Positions 9,590 through 19,867 of a DNA stretch of 64,000 nucleotides are shown one piece after another. The notes beneath the pieces were generated by a model. It saw only the letters and a program-made list of their open reading frames with translations. It was not told the origin of the DNA and searched no databases. Numbering within the stretch: position 1 is the stretch's first letter; every line of letters starts with the position of its first letter. This stretch comes from JACNIZ01 sp964344765 (lineage in GTDB: Bacteria > Planctomycetota > UBA1135), in the NCBI GenBank assembly GCA_964344765.1, contig CAYFOM010000005.1:65986-129985 (forward strand), read 5' to 3'. The position numbers and the translations under genes are program-made.

Positions 9590-9632
9590 GGTTTCTCCTC
9601 AGTTCCTTAGTTTTCTAATTTAGCTGTTCGCA

Positions 9633-9827
9633 CTACGCACCCATCATGCGGCGGTAGTTCGCGGCCCACTTGCCTTCCATCGTGGCCTGCTGACGCAGGG
9701 CGCGGCGGCGCTTCGAGGACTTGGAGCTGAGAAGGTGGCGGGTCATCTGGTGACCGCGCTTGACTTTGCCGGTTTTGGTCAATTTGACGCGTCCGGCGAC
9801 TGCTTTTCTAGTTTTTTGCTTGGGCAC
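9633..9827 (-). CDS. rpmI: 50S ribosomal protein L35
   Basis: A protein of 64 residues, MPKQKTRKAVAGRVKLTKTG...HLLSSKSSKRRRALR, the standard L35 sequence. It sits between infC and rplT as in most bacteria. The start codon is GTG with no obvious Shine-Dalgarno sequence, so translation may depend on coupling or on a leader structure. The product is a small basic protein of the large ribosomal subunit. Confidence 0.95.
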   Translation of the reverse strand: MPKQKTRKAVAGRVKLTKTGKVKRGHQMTRHLLSSKSSKRRRALRQQATMEGKWAANYRRMMGA

Positions 9828-9862
9828 GGCTGTTACACGTGGCTTGGGTCCAAGGGAAAGTT

Positions 9863-9887
9863 GGCCGAGAATTTTAGCTTCTCAGCC
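9863..9887 (-). terminator. Hairpin in the infC-rpmI gap (attenuator or leader structure)
   Basis: In the 95-bp gap between infC and rpmI the arms 9863-9871 and 9879-9887 pair at eight of nine positions (GGCCGAGAA with TTCTCAGCC), with a 7-nt loop. On the minus strand the stem is followed by only a short T run (AACTTTCCC), so as an intrinsic terminator it is weak. It may instead be part of the control region of rpmI-rplT. The structure is visible; the role is inferred. Confidence 0.35.
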
Positions 9888-9922
9888 CAGGAAGTCAACT
9901 TTTGACGTCGATTTGGGGCTGA

Positions 9923-10654
9923 TTAGCCCTCTTTTCCACCATCGGAATCCGACGGTGCGGGTTCGGGGGCAGCTTCCGGCGCTTTTTCGGCCGCTGGCTT
10001 GGCTTCCGAATCGGATGCAGCCGGCTTGGCAGTGGAATCTGCCGGCGCAGGCTTGTCGCCTCCCGAGGATTCCGTCCCGCCCTCGCCTTCGCTCTTAGGC
10101 TTGGCTTGGGCACCCGGAATGCGAGCCAGCAACAGGTTCATGCGGCGTCCTTCCATGCGCGGCGTGCGCTCGAGGCGGGCAATGTCGCTGAGCATTTCGA
10201 CCACGCGCATCAAAACATCGCGGCCTAGGCTTTGGTACGCCATTTCACGACCGCGGAACAAACAAGTCACCTGCACCTTGTGGCCGGCTTCAAGGAATTC
10301 GCGCGCCTTACGCACCTTGATCGAAACGTCGTTGACGTCGATCTTCGGGCGGACCCGGATCTCCTTCAGCACCGAACTGTGCGACTTAGGCTTGCCCCGA
10401 GCCTTCTTTTTCTGCTCGTACTTGAATTTGCCGTAATCGAGGATGCGGCATACCGGCGGGCGCGAGTTCGGTGCGACCTCGACCAAATCGAGGCCGGCAT
10501 CTTCCGCCATGCGCAACGCCTTCGATGTCGGCATCGCGCCGATCTGTTCCCCGTCTGGACCAATGACAAAAACTTCGCGGATGCGGATCCGCCGGTTCAC
10601 CCGATACTTTTCCTTTTCGGGTGGTCCAAATCTTCTTCTTCTTCTCGGTGGGAT
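9923..10654 (-). CDS. infC: Translation initiation factor IF-3, probable AUC start
   Basis: IF-3 with the two conserved domains (N-domain block VNRRIRIREVFVIGPDGEQIG...LVEVAPNSRPPVCRI, C-domain block KEIRVRPKIDVNDV...RKAREFLEAGHKVQV) and a long Ala/Pro/Glu/Lys-rich tail of about 55 residues. A GTG at 10600 would give 225 residues but would cut off the conserved KEKYR stretch before VNRRIR. The frame stays open upstream to an ATC at 10654, preceded by AAGAGG at an 8-nt spacing, with an in-frame TAA five codons earlier. This start adds 18 residues, including five arginines. Non-AUG starts (AUU, AUC, AUA) are a known feature of infC that allows IF-3 to limit its own synthesis. The tail length is unusual. 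Confidence 0.93.
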   Translation of the reverse strand: MPPRRRRRFGPPEKEKYRVNRRIRIREVFVIGPDGEQIGAMPTSKALRMAEDAGLDLVEVAPNSRPPVCRILDYGKFKYEQKKKARGKPKSHSSVLKEIRVRPKIDVNDVSIKVRKAREFLEAGHKVQVTCLFRGREMAYQSLGRDVLMRVVEMLSDIARLERTPRMEGRRMNLLLARIPGAQAKPKSEGEGGTESSGGDKPAPADSTAKPAASDSEAKPAAEKAPEAAPEPAPSDSDGGKEG

Positions 10655-10668
10655 GGTTAAAACCTCTT
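10652..10668 (-). promoter_or_regulatory. Ribosome-binding site and AUC start codon of infC
   Basis: On the minus strand AAGAGG (10668-10663) is followed after 8 nt by ATC (10654-10652), which opens the infC frame. No ATG or TTG lies in frame between the upstream TAA and the GTG at 10600, and the GTG lacks a site at proper spacing. The site lies in the 25-nt gap after the aspS stop. Confidence 0.55.
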
Positions 10669-10679
10669 AATTCTCGGCC

Positions 10680-12467
10680 TTATTCAGTTGGTGTGGGCTG
10701 CTCAAGCAAGGCCAGGCCCAATTCTTCTAGTTGCGCCGCATCTACCGGCGCTGGGGCTTCGGTCAGCGGACAGGCGGCCGAAGCGGTTTTCGGGAACGCA
10801 ATCACATCTCGGATGGATTCGGCCTCGAACATAAGCGCATAAAGGCGATCCAGACCAATTGCGAAGCCGCCATGCGGCGGGGCGCCGTAGCGGAAAGCCT
10901 CGAGCAGGTGCTGGAAGCGGCGCTGCGCCTCTTCGGCGTCCATGCCGATTGCGGCAAACACGGCTTCCTGAAGTTCGCGATCGTGAATCCGGATCGAACC
11001 CGATCCCAATTCGACGCCGTTTAGCACTAAGTCGTATGCGCGGGAGCGCACGCCGTCTTTTTGGCCGCCGATCATCGCGTCGATGTCTTCGGCCACCGGC
11101 ATGGTGAACGGGTGGTGAGCCGGTGCCCACTCGCCGTCGTCGTCCTGCTCGAACAGCGGGAACTCGGTGATCCAGACGAGGCGGTCTTCGTCAGCGACCA
11201 TATCCATCAGCTGGCCGGCGGCGCGGCGGATGGCATCCAATGCCACCAAAGTGCGACGCGGTTGGTCGGCAATGGTCAGGACCAAATCACCTTCTTCGGC
11301 ATTGAGAGCCGCGAGGAATGCAGTCCCGCTATCTTCACCGAGGAAGCGACCCAATGGGCCGGTGGCTCCATCGGCAGTGACCTTGCACCATGCGGCACCA
11401 CCAGCTCCCGCATCGCGTGCGGTTTGCTCGATGCTGCTGACTTGCTTGCGGCTCAGACTAGCGCCACCCGGGACGCGGAAACCGCGTACCCAACCACCGC
11501 TTTCCAAAACCGAGCTATAAACACCGAAGCCGATGTTGCCGGCTACGTCGCCTAGGTCGACGATTTCGATCGGGATGCGCAGGTCAGGCTTGTCCGACGC
11601 GTAGCGATCCATCGCTTCGGCGTACGGCATGCGCTCGACCGGAAGCTTGATCTCGCGGCCCAATACATCTTGGTAGATGCGTGCCATTACCTGCTCGACG
11701 GTGGCGAGAACTTCTTCCTCCTCAACGAAGGACATCTCAAGGTCGAGCTGGCTGAACTCGGGCTGACGGTCGGCTCGCAAATCTTCGTCACGCAGGCAGC
11801 GCGCAATTTGGAAGTAGCGATCCAGCCCCCCTACCATGCAAAGCTGCTTGAACACCTGCGGAGATTGCGGCAACGCGTACCAAGATCCCGGACGCACCCG
11901 GCTTGGGATCAGGTAGTCGCGCGCACCCTCAGGAGTCGACCGAGTCATCAGCGGCGTTTCCACTTCGGTGAAACCCATTTCGACCAAAGTGCAACGCATC
12001 GCATGATTTGCCTTGGAGCGCTGCTCGACCAACTCTTGCATCGGCCGACGGCGCAAATCCAAGTAGCGGTGCTTCATGCGCAGCTGTTCCGGCACATCCA
12101 GTTCATCCTGGATCTCGAACGGCAGTCGCTGTGCCTTCGAAAGCACGCGCACCTTCTCGACCAACAATTCGACCTCGCCGGTGGCGCGATCTTTGTTGCG
12201 CTGCCCTTCGATCCGCGGACGCACCAAGCCTTCGACCTGAATGACGTATTCCGGATGCAACTTGCTGAGCTGATCGCGCACCTGCTCGGTGGCGTCGTCA
12301 TCAGCGATTAATTGCAGAATCCCGGCGCGGTCACGCAGATCGACGAAGAATACGCCACCATGATTGCGGCGGTTCGCCACCCAACCGCAAACGGTGACCC
12401 GCTCGCCGATGTCGGATGCTCGTAGATCTCCACAACGATGGGTTCGCCAGCTCGAGGCTGTGCTCAT
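10680..12467 (-). CDS. aspS: Aspartate--tRNA ligase
   Basis: A protein of 595 residues in bacterial AspRS form: an OB-fold anticodon-binding domain at the N terminus (RVTVCGWVANRRNHGGVFFVDLRDRAG), the class II core with motif 2 (FKQLCMVGGLDRYFQIARCLRDEDLRADRQPEF), the GAD insertion in the middle, and motif 3 near the end (GGFAIGLDRLYALM). It charges tRNA-Asp; whether it also charges tRNA-Asn cannot be decided here. Its ATG overlaps the atpC stop codon (ATGA), so it is translationally coupled to the ATP synthase genes. infC follows after about 25 bp. Confidence 0.96.
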   Translation of the reverse strand: MSTASSWRTHRCGDLRASDIGERVTVCGWVANRRNHGGVFFVDLRDRAGILQLIADDDATEQVRDQLSKLHPEYVIQVEGLVRPRIEGQRNKDRATGEVELLVEKVRVLSKAQRLPFEIQDELDVPEQLRMKHRYLDLRRRPMQELVEQRSKANHAMRCTLVEMGFTEVETPLMTRSTPEGARDYLIPSRVRPGSWYALPQSPQVFKQLCMVGGLDRYFQIARCLRDEDLRADRQPEFSQLDLEMSFVEEEEVLATVEQVMARIYQDVLGREIKLPVERMPYAEAMDRYASDKPDLRIPIEIVDLGDVAGNIGFGVYSSVLESGGWVRGFRVPGGASLSRKQVSSIEQTARDAGAGGAAWCKVTADGATGPLGRFLGEDSGTAFLAALNAEEGDLVLTIADQPRRTLVALDAIRRAAGQLMDMVADEDRLVWITEFPLFEQDDDGEWAPAHHPFTMPVAEDIDAMIGGQKDGVRSRAYDLVLNGVELGSGSIRIHDRELQEAVFAAIGMDAEEAQRRFQHLLEAFRYGAPPHGGFAIGLDRLYALMFEAESIRDVIAFPKTASAACPLTEAPAPVDAAQLEELGLALLEQPTPTE

Positions 12468-12874
12468 CGGCCGCGCGCGAGTCTTTCGCGAATCAACGCC
12501 CGTTGCAACGACATTTGCGCGCGCACGAAGTCGATCTCGGCTTGACGCGTGGCCAAGCGCTTACGTGCACGTTCCGCTGCGCGGCGGGCACGATCGAGGT
12601 CGATTTCGTCCGGCTTCTCTGCCGAACGGGTGAGCACGGTTACCGTGTTATCGGCAACCTGAGCAAAGCCGTCATGGACGACCATTTCCACCGTTTCCCC
12701 GCCGCCGGTTTTCGCCCGCAGCAGGCCGCTAGTGGTCAGCGATGTCATCGCCGCGTGCCGCGGGAGGATGCCGAATAGGCCATCGTCTCCCGGGAACTGG
12801 ACTGAGGTGGCCTCGGTCTCCAACAGGGTTCCTGTTGGGGAGACCACCTTCAGGGTCAGATTGGACGCGTTCAC
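12464..12874 (-). CDS. atpC: ATP synthase F1 epsilon subunit
   Basis: A protein of 136 residues. The N-terminal beta-sandwich (LTLKVVSPTGTLLETEATSVQFPGDDGLFGILPRHAAM) and C-terminal helical hairpin match AtpC. It belongs to the central rotor stalk and inhibits ATP hydrolysis in related enzymes. The start codon is GTG, 10 bp after atpD. Its stop overlaps the aspS start by 4 bp, which is not the usual end of an atp operon. Confidence 0.93.
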   Translation of the reverse strand: MNASNLTLKVVSPTGTLLETEATSVQFPGDDGLFGILPRHAAMTSLTTSGLLRAKTGGGETVEMVVHDGFAQVADNTVTVLTRSAEKPDEIDLDRARRAAERARKRLATRQAEIDFVRAQMSLQRALIRERLARGR

Positions 12875-12884
12875 GGCTTAAATC

Positions 12885-14309
<1,425 letters not shown>

Positions 14310-14332
14310 GGGTCAGACTAGGGATTGACGGA

Positions 14333-15211
14333 TCAGAGGGCTTCGGCCCCGGAAACAATTTCTGAGATCTCGGCCGTAATCTTGGCCTGGCGAGCGCGGT
14401 TGTAAACGCGCGTGATTTCTTTCTTCATGTCCGCAGCAGCGTCGGTCGCGTTGGTCATAGCGAAGCGGCGCGATGCGTATTCAGAAGTAATGGACTCGAG
14501 CAACGCGTGGAAAATGCACGTCTCGAGGTATCGAGGCACCAAGCGTCCCATTAATTCGGGGCCGCCGGGCTCGAGGATGGCTTCGGAAGAGTTCGCGTCT
14601 TCCGATGCAGGGGCGATGGGAAGGAAGTGAGCCACTTGTGGTTGATACTTCACCATCGAGACGAAGCTGGTGAAGGCCAACTTAATCTCGGATACCTTGC
14701 CGTCACGGAAGGCGCCCACCAGCATGTTGCTGACGCTGGCCGCATCCATGAATTCCAGCTGCTCGAGGTTGAGCTGCTCAAGGTAAGACTCGACCGGGTG
14801 ATCGGCGCGGTTGGCGTGATCCATCGCCTTGCGACCAATCACGTACAAGCGGTAGTCCCGACCTTGCTCTTTCAGCCCATCGATGTACTGATCCAGCTCA
14901 CGCTGGATGTTCGCGTTGTAAGCACCACAAAGACCGCGGTCCGATCCCACCGACAAAATTCCGACCGGCGCATCAGGTGCGTTCGGCGAAAACAGCGGCG
15001 CGGCGTCGCCGGCTGCGGATGGCTCGGAAGCCACCGCGCCAGACAGGCCGCGCACCAGTTTTTCGATTTCTTCGGTGTAAGGCTTAGCGGCAACCGTGTG
15101 GTCTTGAAAACGACGCAGTTTCGTCGTCGCCACCATCTCCATCGCCCGGGTAATCTTTTGGATGTTCCCGACGCTGGTGATGCGTTGACGAAGGTCGCGA
15201 ATGTTTGCCAC
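14333..15211 (-). CDS. atpG: ATP synthase F1 gamma subunit
   Basis: A protein of 292 residues. The N-terminal helix MANIRDLRQRITSVGNIQKITRAMEMVA and the C-terminal helix (YNRARQAKITAEISEIVSGAEAL) form the coiled-coil rotor shaft; the Rossmann-like middle contains SDRGLCGAYN. It links the c-ring to F1. It starts with GTG, 20 bp after atpA. Confidence 0.96.
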   Translation of the reverse strand: MANIRDLRQRITSVGNIQKITRAMEMVATTKLRRFQDHTVAAKPYTEEIEKLVRGLSGAVASEPSAAGDAAPLFSPNAPDAPVGILSVGSDRGLCGAYNANIQRELDQYIDGLKEQGRDYRLYVIGRKAMDHANRADHPVESYLEQLNLEQLEFMDAASVSNMLVGAFRDGKVSEIKLAFTSFVSMVKYQPQVAHFLPIAPASEDANSSEAILEPGGPELMGRLVPRYLETCIFHALLESITSEYASRRFAMTNATDAAADMKKEITRVYNRARQAKITAEISEIVSGAEAL

Positions 15212-15231
15212 GGTTACTCAGGGGCCAGTGT

Positions 15232-16803
15232 TTAGGCGAATTGAGCCTTAAAGGTCTTGCAAGCTTCACCCACTTGGTCCGCCATTTCGTCGGTCCACTT
15301 GGTGTTCCACTTGTCCAACTCAGCCATCAACTCCGGGTGAGTGGAGTTCATGAACTCGGCGAAGCCTTCGGCGAATGCCGGCACCTTGTCGGTGTCCAGG
15401 TCATCCAGCAGGCCACTGGTACCGGCGTAGATCACGGCGATCTGCTCGGAGTTCTTCAGCGGCTTGTATTGACCCTGCTTCAGCAGTTCCACCAGACGGG
15501 CACCGCGGTTCAGAGTCTGCTGGGTTGCAGCATCGAGGTCCGAACCGAACTGAGCGAAAGCTTCCAGCTCGCGGTACTGCGCCAAGTTAATGCGCAAACC
15601 ACCGGCGACCTTCTTCATGGCCGGCGTTTGCGCCGCACCACCTACTCGCGATACCGAAATACCGACGTTAACCGCCGGGCGAATACCACTGTAGAACAGG
15701 TCGGATTCGAGGAAGATCTGGCCGTCGGTAATGGAGATCACGTTGGTCGGAATGTACGCCGAAACGTCACCTTCCTGAGTCTCCACCACGGGCAGAGAAG
15801 TAATCGACCCACCGCCTTTGCTGAACTTCTCTGGGTTCAATTCGTGCGCGTTCGCGGCTACCTTCGACGAACGCTCCAACAACCGGCTGTGCAGGTTGAA
15901 GACGTCACCAGGATAGGCTTCACGACCCGGAGGACGACGCAGCAGCAGCATCACCTGACGATAGGCGTATGCCTGCTTGGTCAAGTCATCGTAAGCAATC
16001 AAGACGTGGCCACCGGCATCACGGAAACGCTCGCCCATTGCGGTACCGGCATAAGGAGCCAGGAACTGCATGGCAGCTTCTTCCGAAGCCGAAGCGTTGA
16101 CGATGATGGTGTAGTCCATCGCGCCTTCCTGCTCGAGGCGGCGCTGAACTTCCACCACGGTGGACTGCTTTTGCCCCACAGCGACGTAGATGCAAAGTAC
16201 CTGATCCGGATTCTTCGGATCACCACCACCAGTATTCTTCTGGTTAATGATGGCGTCGATGATCAGAGCAGTCTTACCGGTCTGGCGGTCACCAATGATC
16301 AGTTCACGCTGACCGCGACCGACCGGGATCATGGCGTCCAAGCTCTTGATGCCGGAAAGCATCGGCTCGGACACTGGCTCGCGTTCCACTACCGACGGCG
16401 CCGTCTGTTCGATCGGACGCAGGTCTTCGTCGGTGGCGGCCAGAGCACCCTTGCCGTCGAGCGGGTTACCGAGCGCGTCGACTACGCGGCCCAGCAGGCT
16501 ATCGCCGGTAGGTACCGAAATAATGCGTCCAGTGCCCTTAACGGTGTCGCCTTCTTTTACAGAAGCAGCGTCACCCAGGAGCACACAGCCGACGTTGTCC
16601 TCTTCGAGGTTCAGGGCCATGCCCATCACACCGTTGGGGAATTCGACTAGCTCGGACATCATGCAGTCTTCCAAGCCGTACACGCGGGCGACACCGTCGC
16701 CTACCTGCAGGACCTGGCCGACCTTTTCGGTCGAGGCAGAAGCCTCAAAGCCTTCGATCTCTTTCTTGAGTACCGAGGTGACTTCGGAGGGTTGAAGTTC
16801 CAT
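15232..16803 (-). CDS. atpA: ATP synthase F1 alpha subunit
   Basis: A protein of 523 residues and the non-catalytic nucleotide-binding subunit. It has the P-loop GDRQTGKTA, GIRPAVNVGISVSRVGGAAQ carrying the conserved catalytic-interface arginine, and an intact N-terminal crown domain. It forms the alpha3-beta3 hexamer with AtpD. It lies in the standard place after atpH, with a 45-bp gap. Confidence 0.98.
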   Translation of the reverse strand: MELQPSEVTSVLKKEIEGFEASASTEKVGQVLQVGDGVARVYGLEDCMMSELVEFPNGVMGMALNLEEDNVGCVLLGDAASVKEGDTVKGTGRIISVPTGDSLLGRVVDALGNPLDGKGALAATDEDLRPIEQTAPSVVEREPVSEPMLSGIKSLDAMIPVGRGQRELIIGDRQTGKTALIIDAIINQKNTGGGDPKNPDQVLCIYVAVGQKQSTVVEVQRRLEQEGAMDYTIIVNASASEEAAMQFLAPYAGTAMGERFRDAGGHVLIAYDDLTKQAYAYRQVMLLLRRPPGREAYPGDVFNLHSRLLERSSKVAANAHELNPEKFSKGGGSITSLPVVETQEGDVSAYIPTNVISITDGQIFLESDLFYSGIRPAVNVGISVSRVGGAAQTPAMKKVAGGLRINLAQYRELEAFAQFGSDLDAATQQTLNRGARLVELLKQGQYKPLKNSEQIAVIYAGTSGLLDDLDTDKVPAFAEGFAEFMNSTHPELMAELDKWNTKWTDEMADQVGEACKTFKAQFA

Positions 16804-16848
16804 GGCTATTTTTGTTGCGTGCGGAGCAGCGTTGAATGGTCAAGTGCT

Positions 16849-17406
16849 TCAGCCGATTTCGGCTGCCGCAAGGCGTTTGGTGATCTGGTCGAGACGGCCG
16901 CGAGCGGATCCGTCGTAACGAGTGCCGGCCAGGGTGACGCGCACCCCACCGAGCAATTCAGGCACCACCGAAGGCTCAAGAATGACCTCTTTGCCGGTGC
17001 CTTGGGAAAGGGATGACTGCAAGGCAGCCAAGGCCGCATCGTCGAGCTCTTGTGCAGACTCAACGACTCCACGCACACGACCGGCAGATTCGTCCACCAG
17101 CAATTCGAATGCGGCGGGGATTTCTGCCAGAAGCGCGGTGCGCTTGCGACGCTGGAGCAGGTCCAGCAATCCATTCAGTGGGCCCTCGGCGTCGCCGCCG
17201 AGAAATTCTTGAATGGCACTAGCCTTGCGAGTTTCAGTGAGGCGTGGATCCAGCAGCAAACCGCGAAACTCGTTCTCGGCTGCCAACTGGCCCAATCGCT
17301 TCATGCCCGCATGAACACGATCGAGCACACCTTTTTCGGTGGCGAGCTCGAACAGTGCCCGCGCGTAACGCCGCGCTGCAGGACTGGAATGCTGGGATTG
17401 AGTCAT
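16849..17406 (-). CDS. atpH: ATP synthase F1 delta subunit
   Basis: A protein of 185 residues. The N-terminal helical domain (ARRYARALFELATEKGVLD) and the C-terminal block (LLGGVRVTLAGTRYDGSARGRLDQI) are typical of AtpH/OSCP. It connects the peripheral stalk (AtpF) to the top of F1. It lies 18 bp after atpF in the standard order. Confidence 0.94.
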   Translation of the reverse strand: MTQSQHSSPAARRYARALFELATEKGVLDRVHAGMKRLGQLAAENEFRGLLLDPRLTETRKASAIQEFLGGDAEGPLNGLLDLLQRRKRTALLAEIPAAFELLVDESAGRVRGVVESAQELDDAALAALQSSLSQGTGKEVILEPSVVPELLGGVRVTLAGTRYDGSARGRLDQITKRLAAAEIG

Positions 17407-17424
17407 GCCTTCGTGCCTAAATGG

Positions 17425-17967
17425 TTAATTTTTGGCGACTTCGCTTTGGAAGTCTTCGACGAGGCGTTTCTGGTCGGCTTCGTTGAATTCACGAACAATG
17501 ACGCGTTCGGCTACACCCACCGCCAAGTTGACGGCTTCTTTGCGCAGGACTTCGCGAGCACTCGCCAGCGAGTTCTCGATTTCCTGACGCGCGCGGGTGC
17601 GCTCACGCTCGGCTTCCGCTTTGGCGGCGGCCATCAATTCTTGTTCGCGCTCGGAAGCACGTGCTTTGGCTTCGGCCACCTGATTGGCGGCTTCGCGCCG
17701 AGCTGCTTCCAGGTCTTCCTGGATTGCAGCTTTCATGCGCTCGGTCTCCTCTCGCGCCGCTTCGGCTGCGCGGGCGGATTCACGAGCCGCATCTTCGCGT
17801 TCTTCCAGTGCGGCCACGATCGGACCGAAGACCATCTTCCACATGAAGGGAAGAGACAACAGGAAGATCACCAGAGTCCAGATGAAGGAAGACTTGCCGA
17901 CATCAAACATCGAGTTGATGCCGCCGGCTTCCGGATCTGCTACGACTGCTAGGAGAAGGTTGTACAT
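17425..17967 (-). CDS. atpF: ATP synthase F0 subunit b
   Basis: A protein of 180 residues with one N-terminal membrane helix (FIWTLVIFLLSLPFMWKMVF) followed by a long charged, Ala/Glu/Arg-rich coiled coil, the usual form of the peripheral stalk. Only one b-type gene is present, so the stalk should be a homodimer. It lies between atpE and atpH. Confidence 0.93.
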   Translation of the reverse strand: MYNLLLAVVADPEAGGINSMFDVGKSSFIWTLVIFLLSLPFMWKMVFGPIVAALEEREDAARESARAAEAAREETERMKAAIQEDLEAARREAANQVAEAKARASEREQELMAAAKAEAERERTRARQEIENSLASAREVLRKEAVNLAVGVAERVIVREFNEADQKRLVEDFQSEVAKN

Positions 17968-18036
17968 GAGTGGTTTCAGGAGTCGTGGATGCTGCGCTCA
18001 GCGAACCGAGCGCAGCACGACTTCCCGAACTAGGGG

Positions 18037-18282
18037 TTACTTAATGGCGAACAACAGACCCACAACAACGCCGAAGAAGGCAACACCTTCGATCAGCGCG
18101 GCGAAAATCAGCGAAGAACCGCGGATGTCACCAGTGGACTCGGGCTGCCGAGCAATTGCGTTGTTAGCATCGCCACCAATTTTGCCGATACCGTAGCCAG
18201 CGCCGATTACAGCGAGGCCGGCACCGATGGCGGCAATTGCGTGGGAAGGATCACCTGCGGCTTCAACCAGGGTGTGCAACAT
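18037..18282 (-). CDS. atpE: ATP synthase F0 subunit c (proton type)
   Basis: A protein of 81 residues with two hydrophobic helices around the polar loop ARQPE. The ion-binding Glu lies in the second helix in the context FAALIEGVAFF. Sodium-binding rings normally carry an E-S-T-x-x-Y-like pattern after this Glu; here it is E-G-V-A-F-F, so proton coupling is the better reading. Helix 1 is glycine-rich (GAGLAVIGAGYGIGKIGG), as required for tight ring packing. Confidence 0.96.
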   Translation of the reverse strand: MLHTLVEAAGDPSHAIAAIGAGLAVIGAGYGIGKIGGDANNAIARQPESTGDIRGSSLIFAALIEGVAFFGVVVGLLFAIK

Positions 18283-18311
18283 CGTTCCGTTTGAGTTTGG
18301 GAAGTTTTTGT

Positions 18312-19133
18312 TTAGTGGTCAGGATGCAAGCTGTGACTCACGAAGATGATGGACAGCAACGTGAAGATGTATGCCTGCAAGAGGGCGACAAAGCCCTCAA
18401 TGATCATGATGAACACCGCCAAAGCGATGCTTACGGGCGTAACAGCCAGACCTACGCCGGTACCGATTTCGGATCCGAAGTAGAAGGCCAAGCCCATGAA
18501 CGACAGAAGGACCAAGTGTCCACCCATCATGTTCGCCGTAAGACGAACGGTAAGAGCAATCGGCTTAATGACGAGGCCAATTACTTCAAGCGGGAAAATC
18601 AGCGGCAGCAGCCAGGCTGGAACCCCGTGCGGAACCAAGCTCGTCCAGAACTTGACCGGTCCCTGGACGATCATGCCGCCCAAAATCATCACTGCAAAGG
18701 TGATGGTGGCAAGAGCCGCGCTGACATAAACGCTGGCTGTTGCGGTCGCCCCGGCAGGAACCAGGCCGAAAGCATTCATAAACAAGATAAAGAAGAAAAG
18801 CGACAGGAAGAACGGCATGAACTTGCGGCCGTCCTTTTCTCCCATGTTCGGGTAAACCATCTCATCCCGAATCCACGTCACCCAACCGGCCAGCACCTTG
18901 CCGAGTTTGCCGCTGCCGCCGGAGACTACCGATTTCCGCACCGACCCGAAGGCCAGGAAAACCAGCACCACCGACGCAAGCTGGAACCACTGAAAGTTCC
19001 ACCACTGCAAGCCAAGAAACTCACCGGAATGGTGAGCAACGATGTGGGCGTACAGAGCCTCAAACGGGTTCTGACCTTCGCCTCCTGCAGGAGAGGCGGA
19101 GACGGCAATTGCGGGGTACGAGAGCAAGCTCAC
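18312..19133 (-). CDS. atpB: ATP synthase F0 subunit a
   Basis: A protein of 273 residues with five or six membrane segments. The stator arginine is in ALTVRLTANMMGGHLVL, and the last helix has VALLQAYIFTLLSIIFV. It forms the two half-channels for ions beside the c-ring. It starts with GTG, 12 bp after the small membrane gene upstream, and is followed by atpE after 29 bp. Confidence 0.96.
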   Translation of the reverse strand: MSLLSYPAIAVSASPAGGEGQNPFEALYAHIVAHHSGEFLGLQWWNFQWFQLASVVLVFLAFGSVRKSVVSGGSGKLGKVLAGWVTWIRDEMVYPNMGEKDGRKFMPFFLSLFFFILFMNAFGLVPAGATATASVYVSAALATITFAVMILGGMIVQGPVKFWTSLVPHGVPAWLLPLIFPLEVIGLVIKPIALTVRLTANMMGGHLVLLSFMGLAFYFGSEIGTGVGLAVTPVSIALAVFIMIIEGFVALLQAYIFTLLSIIFVSHSLHPDH

Positions 19134-19145
19134 GGTGGGAAGGAT

Positions 19146-19544
19146 TTAAGTGTCTTCGGAGGTCTGCCTGGCCCCATCGCGGCGCGAGAGGTGCAGATTC
19201 AGAAGAATGAGGGAGAGGGTTTCGCCCCAGACCAACGCGCCCAAAAAGGCGAGCATGAATGGCATGGGTGGAAAGAGAGTGGCAAAGTGAGCCAGCAGGG
19301 AAATGCCGGCCAACGCGACCAACTTGACGACAAAGCCGCCCGCCAAAACGATGGCGAACGAAACCGCCGGTTGATCGGCTCGCAGAACACGAAATCGGCG
19401 ACGCAGCAGCACAGCCTCGATCACCGCGCAAATCAGCCAACCGGCCAAGCAAGCCTGACGGGTGCCGTCGGCGGGAGCCCAAAGGGCAAAGCCGATTAGG
19501 CCGAGCAGGAAACCCGTGTTGAGGACGACGATTCCGAAACTCAT
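19146..19544 (-). CDS. Small AtpI/AtpR-like membrane protein of the ATP synthase operon
   Basis: A protein of 132 residues with four hydrophobic segments and a short charged C terminus. It lies between the AtpZ-like gene and atpB, where many bacteria carry atpI (a UncI-type assembly factor for the c-ring). Its ATG at 19544 overlaps the stop of the upstream gene (ATGA). Longer open reading upstream overlaps that gene in another frame and was not used. The position supports an assembly role; sequence identity to AtpI is weak by eye. Confidence 0.7.
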   Translation of the reverse strand: MSFGIVVLNTGFLLGLIGFALWAPADGTRQACLAGWLICAVIEAVLLRRRFRVLRADQPAVSFAIVLAGGFVVKLVALAGISLLAHFATLFPPMPFMLAFLGALVWGETLSLILLNLHLSRRDGARQTSEDT

Positions 19545-19867
19545 GGTTGGTGGCGATCTGAATCTGCAGCCTTGTCTTCTTCCGCAGCACGCTTTTGGCT
19601 TCGCACCCATGCATTCAACGTGTAATTCATGCGGTAGATGCCAAGACCCATGCCGAGGAAGATGCCGACCAAAAGCAGGAATGGGAAGGTCTCGGCCCAG
19701 CCGAACCAACCATCCAACTTCCAGCCCAGGTAGCCCAAACCGCCTACGGTGAACGCGAATTCAAAGCTTAAGCTCGAAAAGCGCGCCCAATCTCGCTGGC
19801 TTTGCAGGTGCTTCCGGGATCCGGAAGACCTGTCTCCAGACGGCGATTTTGGAGCCTGTTCTGACAA
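19541..19867 (-). CDS. AtpZ/AtpI-family protein, first gene of the ATP synthase operon
   Basis: A protein of about 108 residues with two membrane helices separated by a short loop (FEFAFTVGGLGYLGWKLDGWFG and FLLLVGIFLGMGLGIYRM). The G.LGY..D...G pattern is that of the AtpZ/AtpI family (F0F1-ATPase gene 1). These proteins assist c-ring assembly or ion homeostasis. The best start is TTG at 19867, with GGAAGAG close upstream. The start is uncertain; the family is likely. Confidence 0.72.
   Translation of the reverse strand: MSEQAPKSPSGDRSSGSRKHLQSQRDWARFSSLSFEFAFTVGGLGYLGWKLDGWFGWAETFPFLLLVGIFLGMGLGIYRMNYTLNAWVRSQKRAAEEDKAADSDRHQP

Noticed and set aside
15205..16650. A long plus-strand open frame of 481 codons across atpA
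   Set aside because: It is antisense to the strongly conserved alpha subunit; the translation is low in motif content and has no homologue-like pattern.
18037..18282. Possible sodium-type c subunit
   Set aside because: The residues after the ion-binding Glu are G-V-A-F-F, not the S-T-x-x-Y type of sodium rings.
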